Origin: an uncultured Opitutales bacterium
Lineage (GTDB): Bacteria > Verrucomicrobiota > Verrucomicrobiia > Opitutales > Oceanipulchritudinaceae
Direction of reading: 5' to 3'
NCBI GenBank assembly: GCA_913056355.1
Contig: CAJXMX010000007.1
Location: forward strand, 1 to 37,713
DNA length: 37,713 nucleotides
Of the stretch, positions 7,447 to 16,219 are shown in pieces. Position numbers and translations under genes: made by a program. Position 1 is the first letter of the stretch. Each line of letters begins with the position of its first letter. The notes under the pieces were generated by a model. The model had not been told where the DNA came from, did no database searches, and saw only the letters and a program-made list of their open reading frames with translations.

Positions 7447-8357
7447 CCCCCATGCTGACCCTGGCGCCGGTGCGGTATGCGCGGATTCTGCGGGCCGCGG
7501 GGGGGCCAGTGGGTCTCATTGCATTGGGCCGGTTGCGGATCGGGGGCGTGGAATGCTACCGGGCCGGGGCACAACTGTCGGATCGCGGGTCGCTGCCGAT
7601 CGGGGAAAGGGCATTGTTTGGCCCGATTGACGGGAGCGGGACGGATCGATCACCGCTGCTGGCCAGGTACAAGGCGATTTCGGAGGCACTGGAGCGCTGG
7701 GCCTACCATGAGTGCCATGGTTCCGGGCGTGGGGACGCGTGCGGGCTGCATCTGGACCCGACCAGCAGCGGCATGGCCGCCTTTCCCGGACTTTGGAAGG
7801 GGCAAGCCCGGAGGCAGGCCCGGCGGGAGGCGGTGGAGCGCTGGTGCCTGGTCGAATGGTGGGCGGGACTCCTGGAGCACCGTCCCCTGACAGTGCCCTA
7901 CCCCGGTTTGAGCGGGATCGAAATTGACAATCCCATCGGCCGCGACCGGATGGTGATCATCTGGGGGAAGCTGGCCAACGGCAGGGTGGCCTACGGTTAC
8001 TCCGCCGCGCGGTCGCTGCGGGAAGCCACCTGGAAAGCCCTGGTTGAGCAGACCAGCTGCGCCGAGGTCCTTGCGGAACTGGCCGATGAACGGGCCGAAA
8101 GGGATCCGGCCCCGTGGGAGGATTTGAAAAACGAGCTGGAGCGGCGCGTCTTGTATTACTCCTCAACGGTGGGCCACCGCCGCTTTCGAGAGCGGCTGGA
8201 TAAACCGGTTTCAACAGCACGGAATCAGGCTCCCTCCCCGGTTTTCGACACGGAGGTGCCGGGCCCCTGGAGCCGTTATGCCACGGTCTGGCGGGTCCTG
8301 TACCCGACCCGCCGCCGGGACCACCACGATCCGGAGAGCCTGACCTTCTTCTGGTGA
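7425..8357 (+). CDS. YcaO-like family protein, short stand-alone form
   Basis: A protein of 310 residues (301 if the ATG at 7452 is used) with the landmarks of the YcaO ATP-dependent cyclodehydratase/thioamidation fold. It has SEALERWAYHE near residue 86 (the ExxER nucleotide motif; the Ser usually four residues before the first Glu is Lys). TSSGMAAF and then REAVERWCLVEWW near 134-146 follow, the latter the second Glu-rich motif. ATWKALVEQ lies near 205-213, where the usual Arg of RxxxE is Lys. The C-terminus (VWRVLYP ... LTFFW) resembles the end of the YcaO domain but lacks a proline-rich tail. YcaO enzymes use ATP to activate peptide backbone amides, making azolines or thioamides in peptide natural products or proteins. 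No partner cyclase, dehydrogenase or recognisable precursor is adjacent, so the substrate is unknown. An AAGAGGA ribosome binding site nine bases before the TTG supports that start. Confidence 0.72.
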   Translation: MWKQPSLTPMLTLAPVRYARILRAAGGPVGLIALGRLRIGGVECYRAGAQLSDRGSLPIGERALFGPIDGSGTDRSPLLARYKAISEALERWAYHECHGSGRGDACGLHLDPTSSGMAAFPGLWKGQARRQARREAVERWCLVEWWAGLLEHRPLTVPYPGLSGIEIDNPIGRDRMVIIWGKLANGRVAYGYSAARSLREATWKALVEQTSCAEVLAELADERAERDPAPWEDLKNELERRVLYYSSTVGHRRFRERLDKPVSTARNQAPSPVFDTEVPGPWSRYATVWRVLYPTRRRDHHDPESLTFFW

Positions 8358-9509
8358 TCAGGCCTTGCGAAGAATGAAACCCTTGAGGTACTCGGACTCC
8401 GGAAAATTGAGCAGGACCGGGTGGTCGATAGGCTGTCCCGTCTCGTAGAGGACCTGGACCTTGCTGCGGGTATCCGCGGCGGCCTGCTCGATGATCTCCC
8501 GGAAGAGGGACCGGCTGACGTGGTGCGAACAGCAGTAGGTGGCCAGGATCCCTCCCGGATTGAGGGCATGGAAGGCCCGCACATGGAGTTCCTTGTATCC
8601 CTTGCTGGCGCCGGCCACCGAGCGCTTGTTGGGGGCGAAGGAGGGCGGGTCGAGAACCACCAGGTCGAAGCGTTCCCGACGGTTGGCGGTGAAGAAATCA
8701 AAGACGTTCTCCTCCCGGAAATCGATCTCCACCTCGTTTTTGGCGGCGTTCTTCCTTCCCTGCTGGACAGCTTCCGCCGAGCTGTCGATGGCCACCACCT
8801 CGCGAGCCCCGGCCCGGGCACAATTGAGGGCAAAAGCACCCTGGTTGCAGAAAGCGTCGAGGACGCGCCAGCCGTCGGCCATGGTGGCGACCTTGAAATG
8901 CTCCTGGCGCTGGTCCAGGTAAAAGCCGGTCTTCTGGGCATTCTCCAGGTCCAGCCAGTACCAGACATTGTAGATCTGTCCCCAGAAGGGAGCCAGCGGC
9001 TGTCCGCTGACCGTCCGGCTGTGCAGTTCCAGGCCCTCCATGCGGCGCGAAGGGGCGTCGTTGCGGAGGACAATTTCCCGCGGCTGCCATTGTTCCTGGA
9101 TCAGTGGGAGCATTTCCGGAAGGGCGCGGTCGACTGCCAGGGTCAGGGCCTGCAGAACCAGAACCTCGTCAAACTGATCGATGACCAAACCGGGCAGATC
9201 ATCCGCCTCGGACCAGACCAGGCGGCGAAAGGGTTCCTCCTCGCGATTGTGGTCGGCGGCTTGCAGGGCCCGCGCCCAGAAAGTCACATCCCAGGCCTCC
9301 TTGCCGGTGGTGTAGCGGCGCCAGGCAATCTGGGAACGCGAATTGACGATTCCCATGCCGAGATGGTTGCCCCGGGAATCCTCGAGGGCGGCAGCCTGGC
9401 CGTCGAGGGCCGGATCCGGCTCACCGTCGAGCTCATTGACAAAAACCCAGGGATGCCCCCGGAGCACGCGGGCATGGCGTGCCTCCTTGCGCAGTACCAG
9501 CTTGTTCAT
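8358..9509 (-). CDS. rlmI: Class I rRNA (cytosine-C5) methyltransferase, RlmI-like
   Basis: A 383-residue SAM-dependent RNA methyltransferase resembling RlmI, which makes m5C1962 in 23S rRNA. The N-terminus (LVLRKEARHARVLRGHPWVFVNEL) is a PUA-type RNA-binding domain. The central part has the family's EDA-like extension, and the C-terminal Rossmann domain has LDAFCNQGAFALNCARAGA for SAM binding. VVLDPPSFAPNKRSVAGASKGY and TYCCSHHVS carry the conserved PPxF and the candidate catalytic cysteine region. Its ATG overlaps the stop of the upstream permease gene by 4 bp, so it is the last gene of a translationally coupled operon. Its own stop directly abuts that of the convergent YcaO-like gene. The exact target base is inferred from family similarity. 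Confidence 0.88.
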   Translation of the reverse strand: MNKLVLRKEARHARVLRGHPWVFVNELDGEPDPALDGQAAALEDSRGNHLGMGIVNSRSQIAWRRYTTGKEAWDVTFWARALQAADHNREEEPFRRLVWSEADDLPGLVIDQFDEVLVLQALTLAVDRALPEMLPLIQEQWQPREIVLRNDAPSRRMEGLELHSRTVSGQPLAPFWGQIYNVWYWLDLENAQKTGFYLDQRQEHFKVATMADGWRVLDAFCNQGAFALNCARAGAREVVAIDSSAEAVQQGRKNAAKNEVEIDFREENVFDFFTANRRERFDLVVLDPPSFAPNKRSVAGASKGYKELHVRAFHALNPGGILATYCCSHHVSRSLFREIIEQAAADTRSKVQVLYETGQPIDHPVLLNFPESEYLKGFILRKA

Positions 9510-10630
9510 GGATGTCTTAAGCGGAGAAAATAATACCCAATCAGCGCAATCGCCGCCGTTTGCGGTATCAGGGCTGCCAGGAGGGGGTTGACCCCGCTGG
9601 TCCCGGCAAACTGGGCCAGGTTGAGCAGGAAATAGTAGAGGAAGAGGAGCCCCATTGCCTTGCTCACCCCGACGAAGGGATTGGTCCGGACACCGGTCAC
9701 GGAAAAGGGAATGGCCAGTCCGAGGACAATCAGGCAGCCCAAGGGACTGAAGAGCCGGTCGTAAAAGGAGACCGCGTACTGCGCCAGCCGGGGATCCTCG
9801 GCCGGGCGGAGGTAGTCGACGACGGATTTCAATTCAGAGAGGGAGAGGTCCTTGGGCCGTTTCTCAAGGGTTTTCATGAGGTTCGGATCCTCGTTGAATT
9901 CGGCATAGTGGACCCGCTCAAAGGGAAGGCTGCGGACGGGATCCCCGGATTCCGGACTGAAGCTGGTCTCCCGTCCACTGATCAGGGTCCAGCCGCCGTT
10001 AAGGTCGTCGTAAAATCCTTCATTGGCCACCAGACGCTTCAACTCATGGCCGTTCTCCGGATCCAGCTCGGAAATGGTCACGCCATAGGCCCGGTAATTG
10101 AACTCATTGAAGCGGTTCAGGAACCACAGGCGTCCGTCCCGGCGATTGAAGAAGGTCAGGTTGTAGTGCAGGCCGACCTCCTCCTCCGGGGTGTCCTCGC
10201 TCAGGGCCTTGGCGTAGGAAAGCTGGTTCCAGATCCCACGGGACTTTTCCACCGACCACGGCACGAGCCTGGCGTTAAGCTGGAAGAGGACCACGGTCAG
10301 GATCAAGGCCACCACCCAGAGGCTGCGGGTGATCCGGAAGAGGCTGTTTCCGGCGGCCCGCATGGCGGTGAGCTCATGGTGCTTGTGCAATTGACCCAGG
10401 GTGAATAGCAGCGAAACCATGAAAGTCATGGGCAGGGCCACGGGGATCAGGGTCGGCAGCAGGACCATGTAGTAAGAGATAATCTGCGAGGTACTGGCCC
10501 CAAAACCGAGCAGGTCCGGCAGGTTGTCCTGCAAGTCACCAATAATCATCAACCCGAACAGGACGAAAATGGTCATGCAGAAGACTTTGAACCATTCCAG
10601 GAAGATGTAGCGGTCGAGGAGCATTTTCAT
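9506..10630 (-). CDS. LptF/LptG (YjgP/YjgQ) family permease of lipopolysaccharide transport
   Basis: A 374-residue inner-membrane protein of the YjgP/YjgQ family. These proteins pair as LptF and LptG and, with the ATPase LptB, extract lipopolysaccharide from the inner membrane. An N-terminal LLDRYIFLEWFKVF segment leads into transmembrane helices at about residues 15-35, 50-80 and 100-120. A periplasmic jellyroll-like domain spans about 130-270, and three more helices run from about 285 to 370 (SPLGCLIVLGLAIPFS, GLLFLYYFLLNLAQ, ALIPQTAAIALIGYY). I cannot decide between LptF and LptG, and the partner is not in this window. Both ends overlap neighbours by 4 bp (ATGA arrangement), linking it to the SNF2 gene upstream and the methyltransferase downstream. 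Confidence 0.88.
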   Translation of the reverse strand: MKMLLDRYIFLEWFKVFCMTIFVLFGLMIIGDLQDNLPDLLGFGASTSQIISYYMVLLPTLIPVALPMTFMVSLLFTLGQLHKHHELTAMRAAGNSLFRITRSLWVVALILTVVLFQLNARLVPWSVEKSRGIWNQLSYAKALSEDTPEEEVGLHYNLTFFNRRDGRLWFLNRFNEFNYRAYGVTISELDPENGHELKRLVANEGFYDDLNGGWTLISGRETSFSPESGDPVRSLPFERVHYAEFNEDPNLMKTLEKRPKDLSLSELKSVVDYLRPAEDPRLAQYAVSFYDRLFSPLGCLIVLGLAIPFSVTGVRTNPFVGVSKAMGLLFLYYFLLNLAQFAGTSGVNPLLAALIPQTAAIALIGYYFLRLRHP

Positions 10631-13002
10631 GACAGTAAAGACTTCAAGGTCTCAAGATCAACCTTTGCCGACTGATGGGAGCTTTCGTCCAGCAAATCCT
10701 TCAGCAGGGCGGCCTTCTTGAGCTGCAACTCCAGGACCTTGTCCTCGACCGTCCCCTCGGTGACCAGTTTATAGCTGGTCACGGTCCGCTCCTGCCCGAT
10801 TCGGTGGGCACGGTCGGTGGCCTGGTCCTCGACGGCCGGATTCCACCAGGGATCGAAGTGGATGACCGTGTCGGCTCCGGTCAGGTTGAGGCCGGTCCCC
10901 CCGGCCTTGAGGGAAATCAGGCACACCGGCAAGGATTCATCCCGGTTGAACCGGTCACAGACGGCCAGGCGGTCGCGGGTTGATCCGTCGATGTAGGCCC
11001 AGCCAATCCCGGAATCCTCCAGCCAGCTCCGGAGCCGCTTGAGGAGCTTGACGAACTGGGAAAAGACAAGGATCCGATGGCCCCCGTCGATAGCCTCCTC
11101 CAGCAATTCCTGGAAGGCCCGGAACTTGCCGGATTCCTGCAGGGGATAATCCGGGTCCAGCAAACCGGGATCGGCGCAGACCTGGCGCAGGCGCAGGAGC
11201 TCCGTCAGCATGGTGAACCGCAGGCGGTTCTCGGAAGCGCCGGCGGAGGCCATTTCCATCAGGACCTGCTGGCTCTTCAACCGCACCTCGTGGTAGAGCC
11301 GTCCCTGGCGGTCCTCCATGCCGCACCACAGGGTCTGCTCGATTTTCTCCGGCAGTTCGGGGGCCACGGCCTTCTTTCCGCGGCGCAGGATATAGGGCAC
11401 CGCCTGCTGCAGGTGGCGCTTCTCGAACCAGGCCTTGTCCTCTCCCCTGCTGTCGGAGGGAGGCCGCTTGAGGTAGCCCGGCAGGCAAAAATCGAACAGC
11501 GAGCGCAGGTCATCGATGGAATTCTCGATGGGCGTCCCGGTCAGGACAAAGCGGGCCCCGGCCCGGACCGACCGGAGGGACCGGGCGGCCCCGGTCCGCC
11601 GGTTCTTGACGTGCTGGGCCTCGTCGGCGATGGCCAGGGAAAATCCGGCACCGGCGAAGAGCGCGTCATCGTTCCGCAAGGTGCTGTAGGAGGTCAGGCA
11701 GACATCCGGCTCTCCCGGGTCCGGCCAGAACTCCTGAAGCCGGGACGGGCCGTGATGGAGGTATACCTTCAGCCCGGGAGCCCATACGGAGAGCTCCCTC
11801 TGCCAGTTGCCGAGCAGGCTGGCCGGGGCCACCACGAGCGCCGGCCCGGAGGATTCCCCGGCCTTTCGCCAGCACTGGATCAGCCCGATGGCCTGGATGG
11901 TTTTGCCAAGGCCCATTTCGTCGGCCAGGATGCCGCCGAGGCGGTTGCGGTAGAGATGCCACAGCCAGGCCGTGCCGATCAGCTGGTAGGACCGGAAGCG
12001 GCGGGCCACCGACTCCGCCAGCGGAGGCGGCTGGAGACGGCCGATTTCGCGAATGGCCGCGCTGCGCTCGGTCCAGTCTTCCGGGAGGGCTTCGCCCAAC
12101 TCGAGATCATCGAGGATGGCGGCCGTATCGACGAGGGCCGAGGAGCGGACCCGGGTCTGGAACAGGCCCGTCAGGGGCAATCCGGGATCGCCGCCAAGGG
12201 CACGGCTGGCCTCGGAAAATTTCTCCAGCAATTCCTTCTCCAGAAGGTAGATCCGGTCCCCGCGGACGATGTAGTGACATCCCGAGAGCAGGGCGTTGTG
12301 AATGTCGCGAACCTCGATGCCCTCAGCGCGGACTTCCAGGCGCAACTCGAATCCGTCGCCGGTCTTCCGGGTCTGGCAATCCAGCTTGACCGGGACCAGC
12401 CGCCGCGTGCGCTCCTGAAAGCCATCGGTGAAGGCCGGCTGGTAATTCTGCTCCAGGCGCCGCCGCTGGGTGGCCAGGAAATTGAGGACCTTGTGCTGGT
12501 CCCGCAGCCACCACTTCCCGTTGCGGGGCTCATGGTGGAAGCCTTCGCTGCGCAGCCAGCCGGTGCAGGTTTCGTACTGCGGATGGTCTTTTTCCCGCAG
12601 GAGGATGGACAGGTACTGGGGCGAGCCCTCGACAACCATCCAGCCCTCCGGGAGAACGGACCGGCCGCGTCCCCGCGGAGCCTGCTGGGGCTGCGCGGTG
12701 GGGGCTTCCCGCTGGCTGCGCTGGGCGGCCAGCACCAGGGCCAGGGCGTGTTCGCAGACCTGCGCCCGTCGTCCCTTCGCGCAGTGGCACTTGTTCTGGA
12801 CGAAGGTCGTTGAACGCAGGTTCAATTCCGGTCGAAACGTTTCGCCTCCGACCTCGACGACGCCCGTCAGCATCGGGAATTCCCAGCCGGCTTTCTTGAC
12901 ACAATTCCGGTCCAGCAATTGCCGGGCCGTCCGCAGGCAGCCCCATCCGGACATTTCCGCCAGGGCCTCCCGGGTCAGGGATGGAAAATCAATCAGGCTC
13001 AT
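10627..13002 (-). CDS. SWIM zinc finger + SNF2 family ATPase/helicase
   Basis: A 791-residue protein with an N-terminal SWIM-type zinc motif (CHC ... VCEH near residues 73-84). A middle accessory region follows, then a full SNF2/RapA-type DNA translocase. The motor shows Walker A LADEMGLGKTIQA near 345-360, the DEAQH box, LTGTPIENS, the helicase C motif LVFSQFVKLL, and GGTGLNL...DPWWNPAVEDQATDRAHRIGQ near 715-750. Such enzymes remodel DNA-protein or RNA polymerase complexes using ATP. The biological role of bacterial SWIM-SNF2 proteins is poorly known and the neighbours here do not settle it. It starts 9 bp after the enoyl reductase stop and overlaps the permease start by 4 bp, so it sits inside a housekeeping operon rather than a defence cluster. 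Confidence 0.92.
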   Translation of the reverse strand: MSLIDFPSLTREALAEMSGWGCLRTARQLLDRNCVKKAGWEFPMLTGVVEVGGETFRPELNLRSTTFVQNKCHCAKGRRAQVCEHALALVLAAQRSQREAPTAQPQQAPRGRGRSVLPEGWMVVEGSPQYLSILLREKDHPQYETCTGWLRSEGFHHEPRNGKWWLRDQHKVLNFLATQRRRLEQNYQPAFTDGFQERTRRLVPVKLDCQTRKTGDGFELRLEVRAEGIEVRDIHNALLSGCHYIVRGDRIYLLEKELLEKFSEASRALGGDPGLPLTGLFQTRVRSSALVDTAAILDDLELGEALPEDWTERSAAIREIGRLQPPPLAESVARRFRSYQLIGTAWLWHLYRNRLGGILADEMGLGKTIQAIGLIQCWRKAGESSGPALVVAPASLLGNWQRELSVWAPGLKVYLHHGPSRLQEFWPDPGEPDVCLTSYSTLRNDDALFAGAGFSLAIADEAQHVKNRRTGAARSLRSVRAGARFVLTGTPIENSIDDLRSLFDFCLPGYLKRPPSDSRGEDKAWFEKRHLQQAVPYILRRGKKAVAPELPEKIEQTLWCGMEDRQGRLYHEVRLKSQQVLMEMASAGASENRLRFTMLTELLRLRQVCADPGLLDPDYPLQESGKFRAFQELLEEAIDGGHRILVFSQFVKLLKRLRSWLEDSGIGWAYIDGSTRDRLAVCDRFNRDESLPVCLISLKAGGTGLNLTGADTVIHFDPWWNPAVEDQATDRAHRIGQERTVTSYKLVTEGTVEDKVLELQLKKAALLKDLLDESSHQSAKVDLETLKSLLS

Positions 13003-13011
13003 CCGGCTCGG

Positions 13012-13995
13012 TCAGTCCATGCGGAACATGACTTTTCCAAGCCGGGGATTTCCGGCGGCCTCGACGGCCTCCTTGTAGTCTTCAAGCCTGAAGGAGTCGC
13101 TGACCGTGGCGGTGACCTGCCCCTTGCGCATCAGGTCGAATATCTTGTCGAACATGATCTGGACGCGGGTTTCCGACTGGTTGCGAAACCACTGGTCCAT
13201 CCAGAAGCCGCGCAGGGTGACGTTGTTGAAAATGAGCGCCCGGGTCGGGAAACGGACCGCCTCGAACTGCATCGCCCCGATGGTCACATGGCTTCCGCCC
13301 GGCGACAGCGCATTGACCAGCCGGATGGCGCTCTCGCCGCCGATCGAGTTCAGGGCCAGCATCACCGGCTGGCCGCCGGTCAGGTCCTTGATGTTCCGGT
13401 CATAGCCGGACTCCTCCAGGACCACATGGTCGGCCCCGCGGTCCAGCAGCGGCTGGATCAATTCTTCGCGGCGCACCACATTCACGGTCTTGAGACCCAG
13501 ATGACGGGCCATTTCAATGACATGCAGGCCGACCGCGGAATTGGCCGCGTTCTGGATCACCCAGTCCCCGTCGTTGAGACCGGCGTCCCGCAGGATCCGC
13601 CAGGCCGTGGGCGGATTGATGGTGGCCATGGCGGCCATCTCGACGGGGATATCCGAGGGCACCCGGAAGAGGCCCTTGGCACTGGATAGTCCCATCTCCT
13701 GCCATGAGCCCATGTCGTCCGGTACCGTGACCCGGTCTCCGGGGGAAAAATCATCGACGTCAGCACCGACTGCGACAATTTCCGCCACCCCTTCCCGGCC
13801 GGCCACCGCGGGCAAGGCCTTCAACCGGCCGTACTTGCCCAGGATCATGCCGAAGTCGCTGGGATGGACCGGAGCGGCCAGGACCTTCAGGAGGACCTCT
13901 CCCGGCCCCGGATCCCGCAGGGATTGCGCTTCCAGTCCAAGCACTTCCAGGGGCTTGCCATAAGAGCTGTAAATTAGGGCTTTGCCGGTTTTCAT
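13012..13995 (-). CDS. MECR/ETR-like trans-2-enoyl-CoA/ACP reductase (zinc-free MDR family)
   Basis: A 327-residue medium-chain dehydrogenase/reductase. The N-terminal GroES-like domain shows PGEVLLKVLAAPVHPSDF and the AGREGVAEIVAVG motif. The Rossmann half has QNAANSAVGLHVIEMARHLG for NADPH, then KTVNVVRR, and GFWMDQWFR near residue 230, the last closely resembling mitochondrial enoyl reductase (MECR/ETR1). No structural or catalytic zinc cysteine cluster is seen. It probably reduces trans-2-enoyl thioesters in fatty acid metabolism; a general quinone reductase is the alternative. The ATG at 13995 is chosen over an in-frame ATG at 14004 because a GAGG lies nine bases before it. It heads the operon and has a good promoter candidate just upstream. 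Confidence 0.85.
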   Translation of the reverse strand: MKTGKALIYSSYGKPLEVLGLEAQSLRDPGPGEVLLKVLAAPVHPSDFGMILGKYGRLKALPAVAGREGVAEIVAVGADVDDFSPGDRVTVPDDMGSWQEMGLSSAKGLFRVPSDIPVEMAAMATINPPTAWRILRDAGLNDGDWVIQNAANSAVGLHVIEMARHLGLKTVNVVRREELIQPLLDRGADHVVLEESGYDRNIKDLTGGQPVMLALNSIGGESAIRLVNALSPGGSHVTIGAMQFEAVRFPTRALIFNNVTLRGFWMDQWFRNQSETRVQIMFDKIFDLMRKGQVTATVSDSFRLEDYKEAVEAAGNPRLGKVMFRMD

Positions 13996-14032
13996 GTATA
14001 ACATCCTCGGAAACCCGGAATCAAATTTCCAG

Positions 14033-14061
14033 ATTATAAACCGGTGAAGACGACATGAAAT
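14033..14061 (-). promoter_or_regulatory. Candidate sigma-70 promoter for the enoyl reductase operon
   Basis: On the minus strand a perfect TATAAT lies at 14038-14033, with ATTTCA 17 bases upstream (14061-14056, three of six matches to the -35 consensus). The implied start of transcription near 14026 leaves about 30 bases before the ATG at 13995, with the GAGG ribosome binding site inside. This is motif matching only. Confidence 0.5.
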
Positions 14062-14108
14062 CTGGTCCCTGTTCTTGCCACTATCATTTTATGCGGTTCG
14101 ATGCTGGA

Positions 14109-16175
14109 ATGAGCCAGACACATCCGTTTCTTGATACATCCTATCATATTCCCTGGTCCCGCCTGACGCCGGAGCATGTGGCAGCCGACATGGAGGTCGC
14201 CCTCCGGGAGGGAACCGAAGCCCTCGACCGGATCATCGCCGTTGAGGACGGGAAGGAAACCCTGGAGAACACCTTCCTGGCCCTGGAGGATGCCCAGGAC
14301 CTGGTCGGTCGTCCGTGGCACCTGGTCAACCATCTCACCGCGGTCAGCGACAGCCCGGAAATCCGCAAGGCCCACCGTGAGATGCTGCCCAAGGCGACGG
14401 AGTTCTTTTCCTCCATCCCCCTCAACCAGGGGCTCTACCTGAAGCTGAAGCAATTCGCCGCCAGCCCGGCCTGCCGGGAACTGGATCCCGTCCGCCGGCG
14501 TTTTGTCAGCGAGACCCTGAAGGATTTCGAGGACGCCGGCGCGGCGTTGGACGAAAAGACCCGCCAGCGGCTGAAGGACATCGAGTCCCTCCTGGCGGAC
14601 AAGACCAAGACCTATGCCGACAACTGCCTCGATTCCCTGAACGCCTTCGAGAAAGTGGTGGATTCGAAGGAGGAGCTGGCCGGTTTGCCGGAATCCGCCG
14701 TCGAGGCGGCCCTCAGCTCCGCCAAGGCCAAGGGTTACGGCACCGGGGAGGAGCCCAAATACCGCTTCACCCTGCACATGCCCTCCTACCTGCCGGTGCT
14801 GCAGCATGCTGATTCGGATGCATTGCGAAAGGAGCTCTTCCTCGGATTCAAGCGCGTGGGCCACTTCGGGAAGTACGAGAACGGGGACCTGGTGCGCGAG
14901 ATCCTGACCCTGCGCAAGGAAAAGGCTGACCTCCTCGGACGGAAGAATTTTCCCGACTGGGTATTGTCGCGGCGGATGGCCAAAAGCGGCCGCAAGGCCA
15001 TGGAATTTGTTGAGGACCTGCACGACCGTACCGGGGAGGCGTTTGCCCGCGAACACCGGGAGCTGCAGGAATTCAAGGCGGCCAAGACCGGCCAGCCGGC
15101 CGGCCCGCTGACACCATGGGAAGTCGGCTACTGGTCGGAAAAGCTGCGCAAGGAGAAGTTCGACTTCGACGAGGAGGCCCTGCGGCCCTACTTCCCGGTG
15201 GAATCCGTCATGCGCGGCATGTTCGAGCTGGTGGAGACCGTTTTCGGGATCAAGGTCAAGGAACAGACCGAGGACAAGCCGGAGACCTGGCACCCGGAAG
15301 TCCAGTACTACAACATTCTCGACGCGGCCAGCGGCCGTCACCTGGGTTCCTTCTACACCGACTGGTATCCGCGCGATTCCAAGCAGAGCGGTGCCTGGAT
15401 GAACTACCTGATTACCGGACGGGAGCAGGAAGACGGCACCTTGAGCCCGCATCTGGGCCTGATGATCGGAAACCTGACCCCGCCCGTGGGGGACAAGCCG
15501 GCGCTGCTCAGCCACCGTGACGTGGAGACCATCTTCCACGAGTTCGGCCACCTCCTCCACCACCTCCTCAGCGAGGTCAGGGTGCGCAGCCTGTGCGGGG
15601 TCAACGTGGCCTGGGATTTCGTCGAGCTGCCCTCCCAGATCATGGAAAACTGGTGCTGGGAACGGGAGAGCCTGGACCTCTTCGCCCGCCATTACAAAAC
15701 CGGGGAGAAAATCCCCGACGACCTTTACCGGAAGCTGGTCCGGACCCGGACCTTCGGGGCCGCCCGCCTGCAGATGCGGCAGCTCTCGTTCGGCCGCATG
15801 GACCTCTCCCTGCACCTGGAATTTGATCCCGCCTCGGGGGAGGATCTGGACGCCTTCATCGACCAGGCGCTTGAGGGCTACCTGGATCCGGTCAGCGAGA
15901 AGTTCCCCAGCAATGTCCGCAACTTCGGTCACCTGTTCACCGATTCCACCGGCTATGCCGCCGGCTACTACAGCTACAAGTGGGCGGAAGTGCTGGATGC
16001 CGACGCCTTTACCCGCTTCCTCAAGGAGGGAATCATGAATCCGGAGACCGGGCGCGCCTTTCGCAAGGCCATCCTGGCCAAGGGAAATTCCGAGGAGCCG
16101 GCGGTGCTCTTCCGGGAATTCATGGGCCGCGATCCCGACCCCCAGGCGCTCCTGGTCCGCCTGGGGCTGGTGTAG
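14109..16175 (+). CDS. M3 family zinc oligopeptidase (oligopeptidase A / Dcp type)
   Basis: A cytoplasmic metallopeptidase of about 688 residues, in the usual size range for thimet-type oligopeptidases, which degrade short peptides including cleaved signal peptides. The zinc site is the HEFGH motif in ETIFHEFGHLLHHLLSE near residue 476. The downstream glutamate ligand lies about 25 residues later, in the ENWCWE region (DFVELPSQIMENW). The N-terminal region begins FLDTSYHIPWSRLTPEHV, matching where the family normally starts, so the ATG at 14109 is preferred. In-frame starts at 14055 and 14091 are possible, and the one at 14055 has a weak GAAG ahead. The C-terminal FTDSTGYAAGYYSYKW is another family signature that lines the active site. 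It diverges from the enoyl reductase operon across a ~110-bp promoter region. Confidence 0.93.
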   Translation: MSQTHPFLDTSYHIPWSRLTPEHVAADMEVALREGTEALDRIIAVEDGKETLENTFLALEDAQDLVGRPWHLVNHLTAVSDSPEIRKAHREMLPKATEFFSSIPLNQGLYLKLKQFAASPACRELDPVRRRFVSETLKDFEDAGAALDEKTRQRLKDIESLLADKTKTYADNCLDSLNAFEKVVDSKEELAGLPESAVEAALSSAKAKGYGTGEEPKYRFTLHMPSYLPVLQHADSDALRKELFLGFKRVGHFGKYENGDLVREILTLRKEKADLLGRKNFPDWVLSRRMAKSGRKAMEFVEDLHDRTGEAFAREHRELQEFKAAKTGQPAGPLTPWEVGYWSEKLRKEKFDFDEEALRPYFPVESVMRGMFELVETVFGIKVKEQTEDKPETWHPEVQYYNILDAASGRHLGSFYTDWYPRDSKQSGAWMNYLITGREQEDGTLSPHLGLMIGNLTPPVGDKPALLSHRDVETIFHEFGHLLHHLLSEVRVRSLCGVNVAWDFVELPSQIMENWCWERESLDLFARHYKTGEKIPDDLYRKLVRTRTFGAARLQMRQLSFGRMDLSLHLEFDPASGEDLDAFIDQALEGYLDPVSEKFPSNVRNFGHLFTDSTGYAAGYYSYKWAEVLDADAFTRFLKEGIMNPETGRAFRKAILAKGNSEEPAVLFREFMGRDPDPQALLVRLGLV

Positions 16176-16219
16176 GTAGAAAACCGAATCGGTAACTCGA
16201 TCAACGAGCTTGGTTCCTT

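Noticed and set aside
7337-7519. A 60-codon minus-strand frame across the YcaO-like gene start
   Set aside because: It straddles the AT-rich to GC-rich boundary, overlaps the YcaO-like coding region and has no supporting features.
10627-13002. SNF2 protein as part of a DISARM-like or other defence island
   Set aside because: The neighbours are a fatty-acid reductase, an LPS permease and an rRNA methyltransferase with coupled starts; no nuclease, DNA methyltransferase or phospholipase-type defence partner is present.
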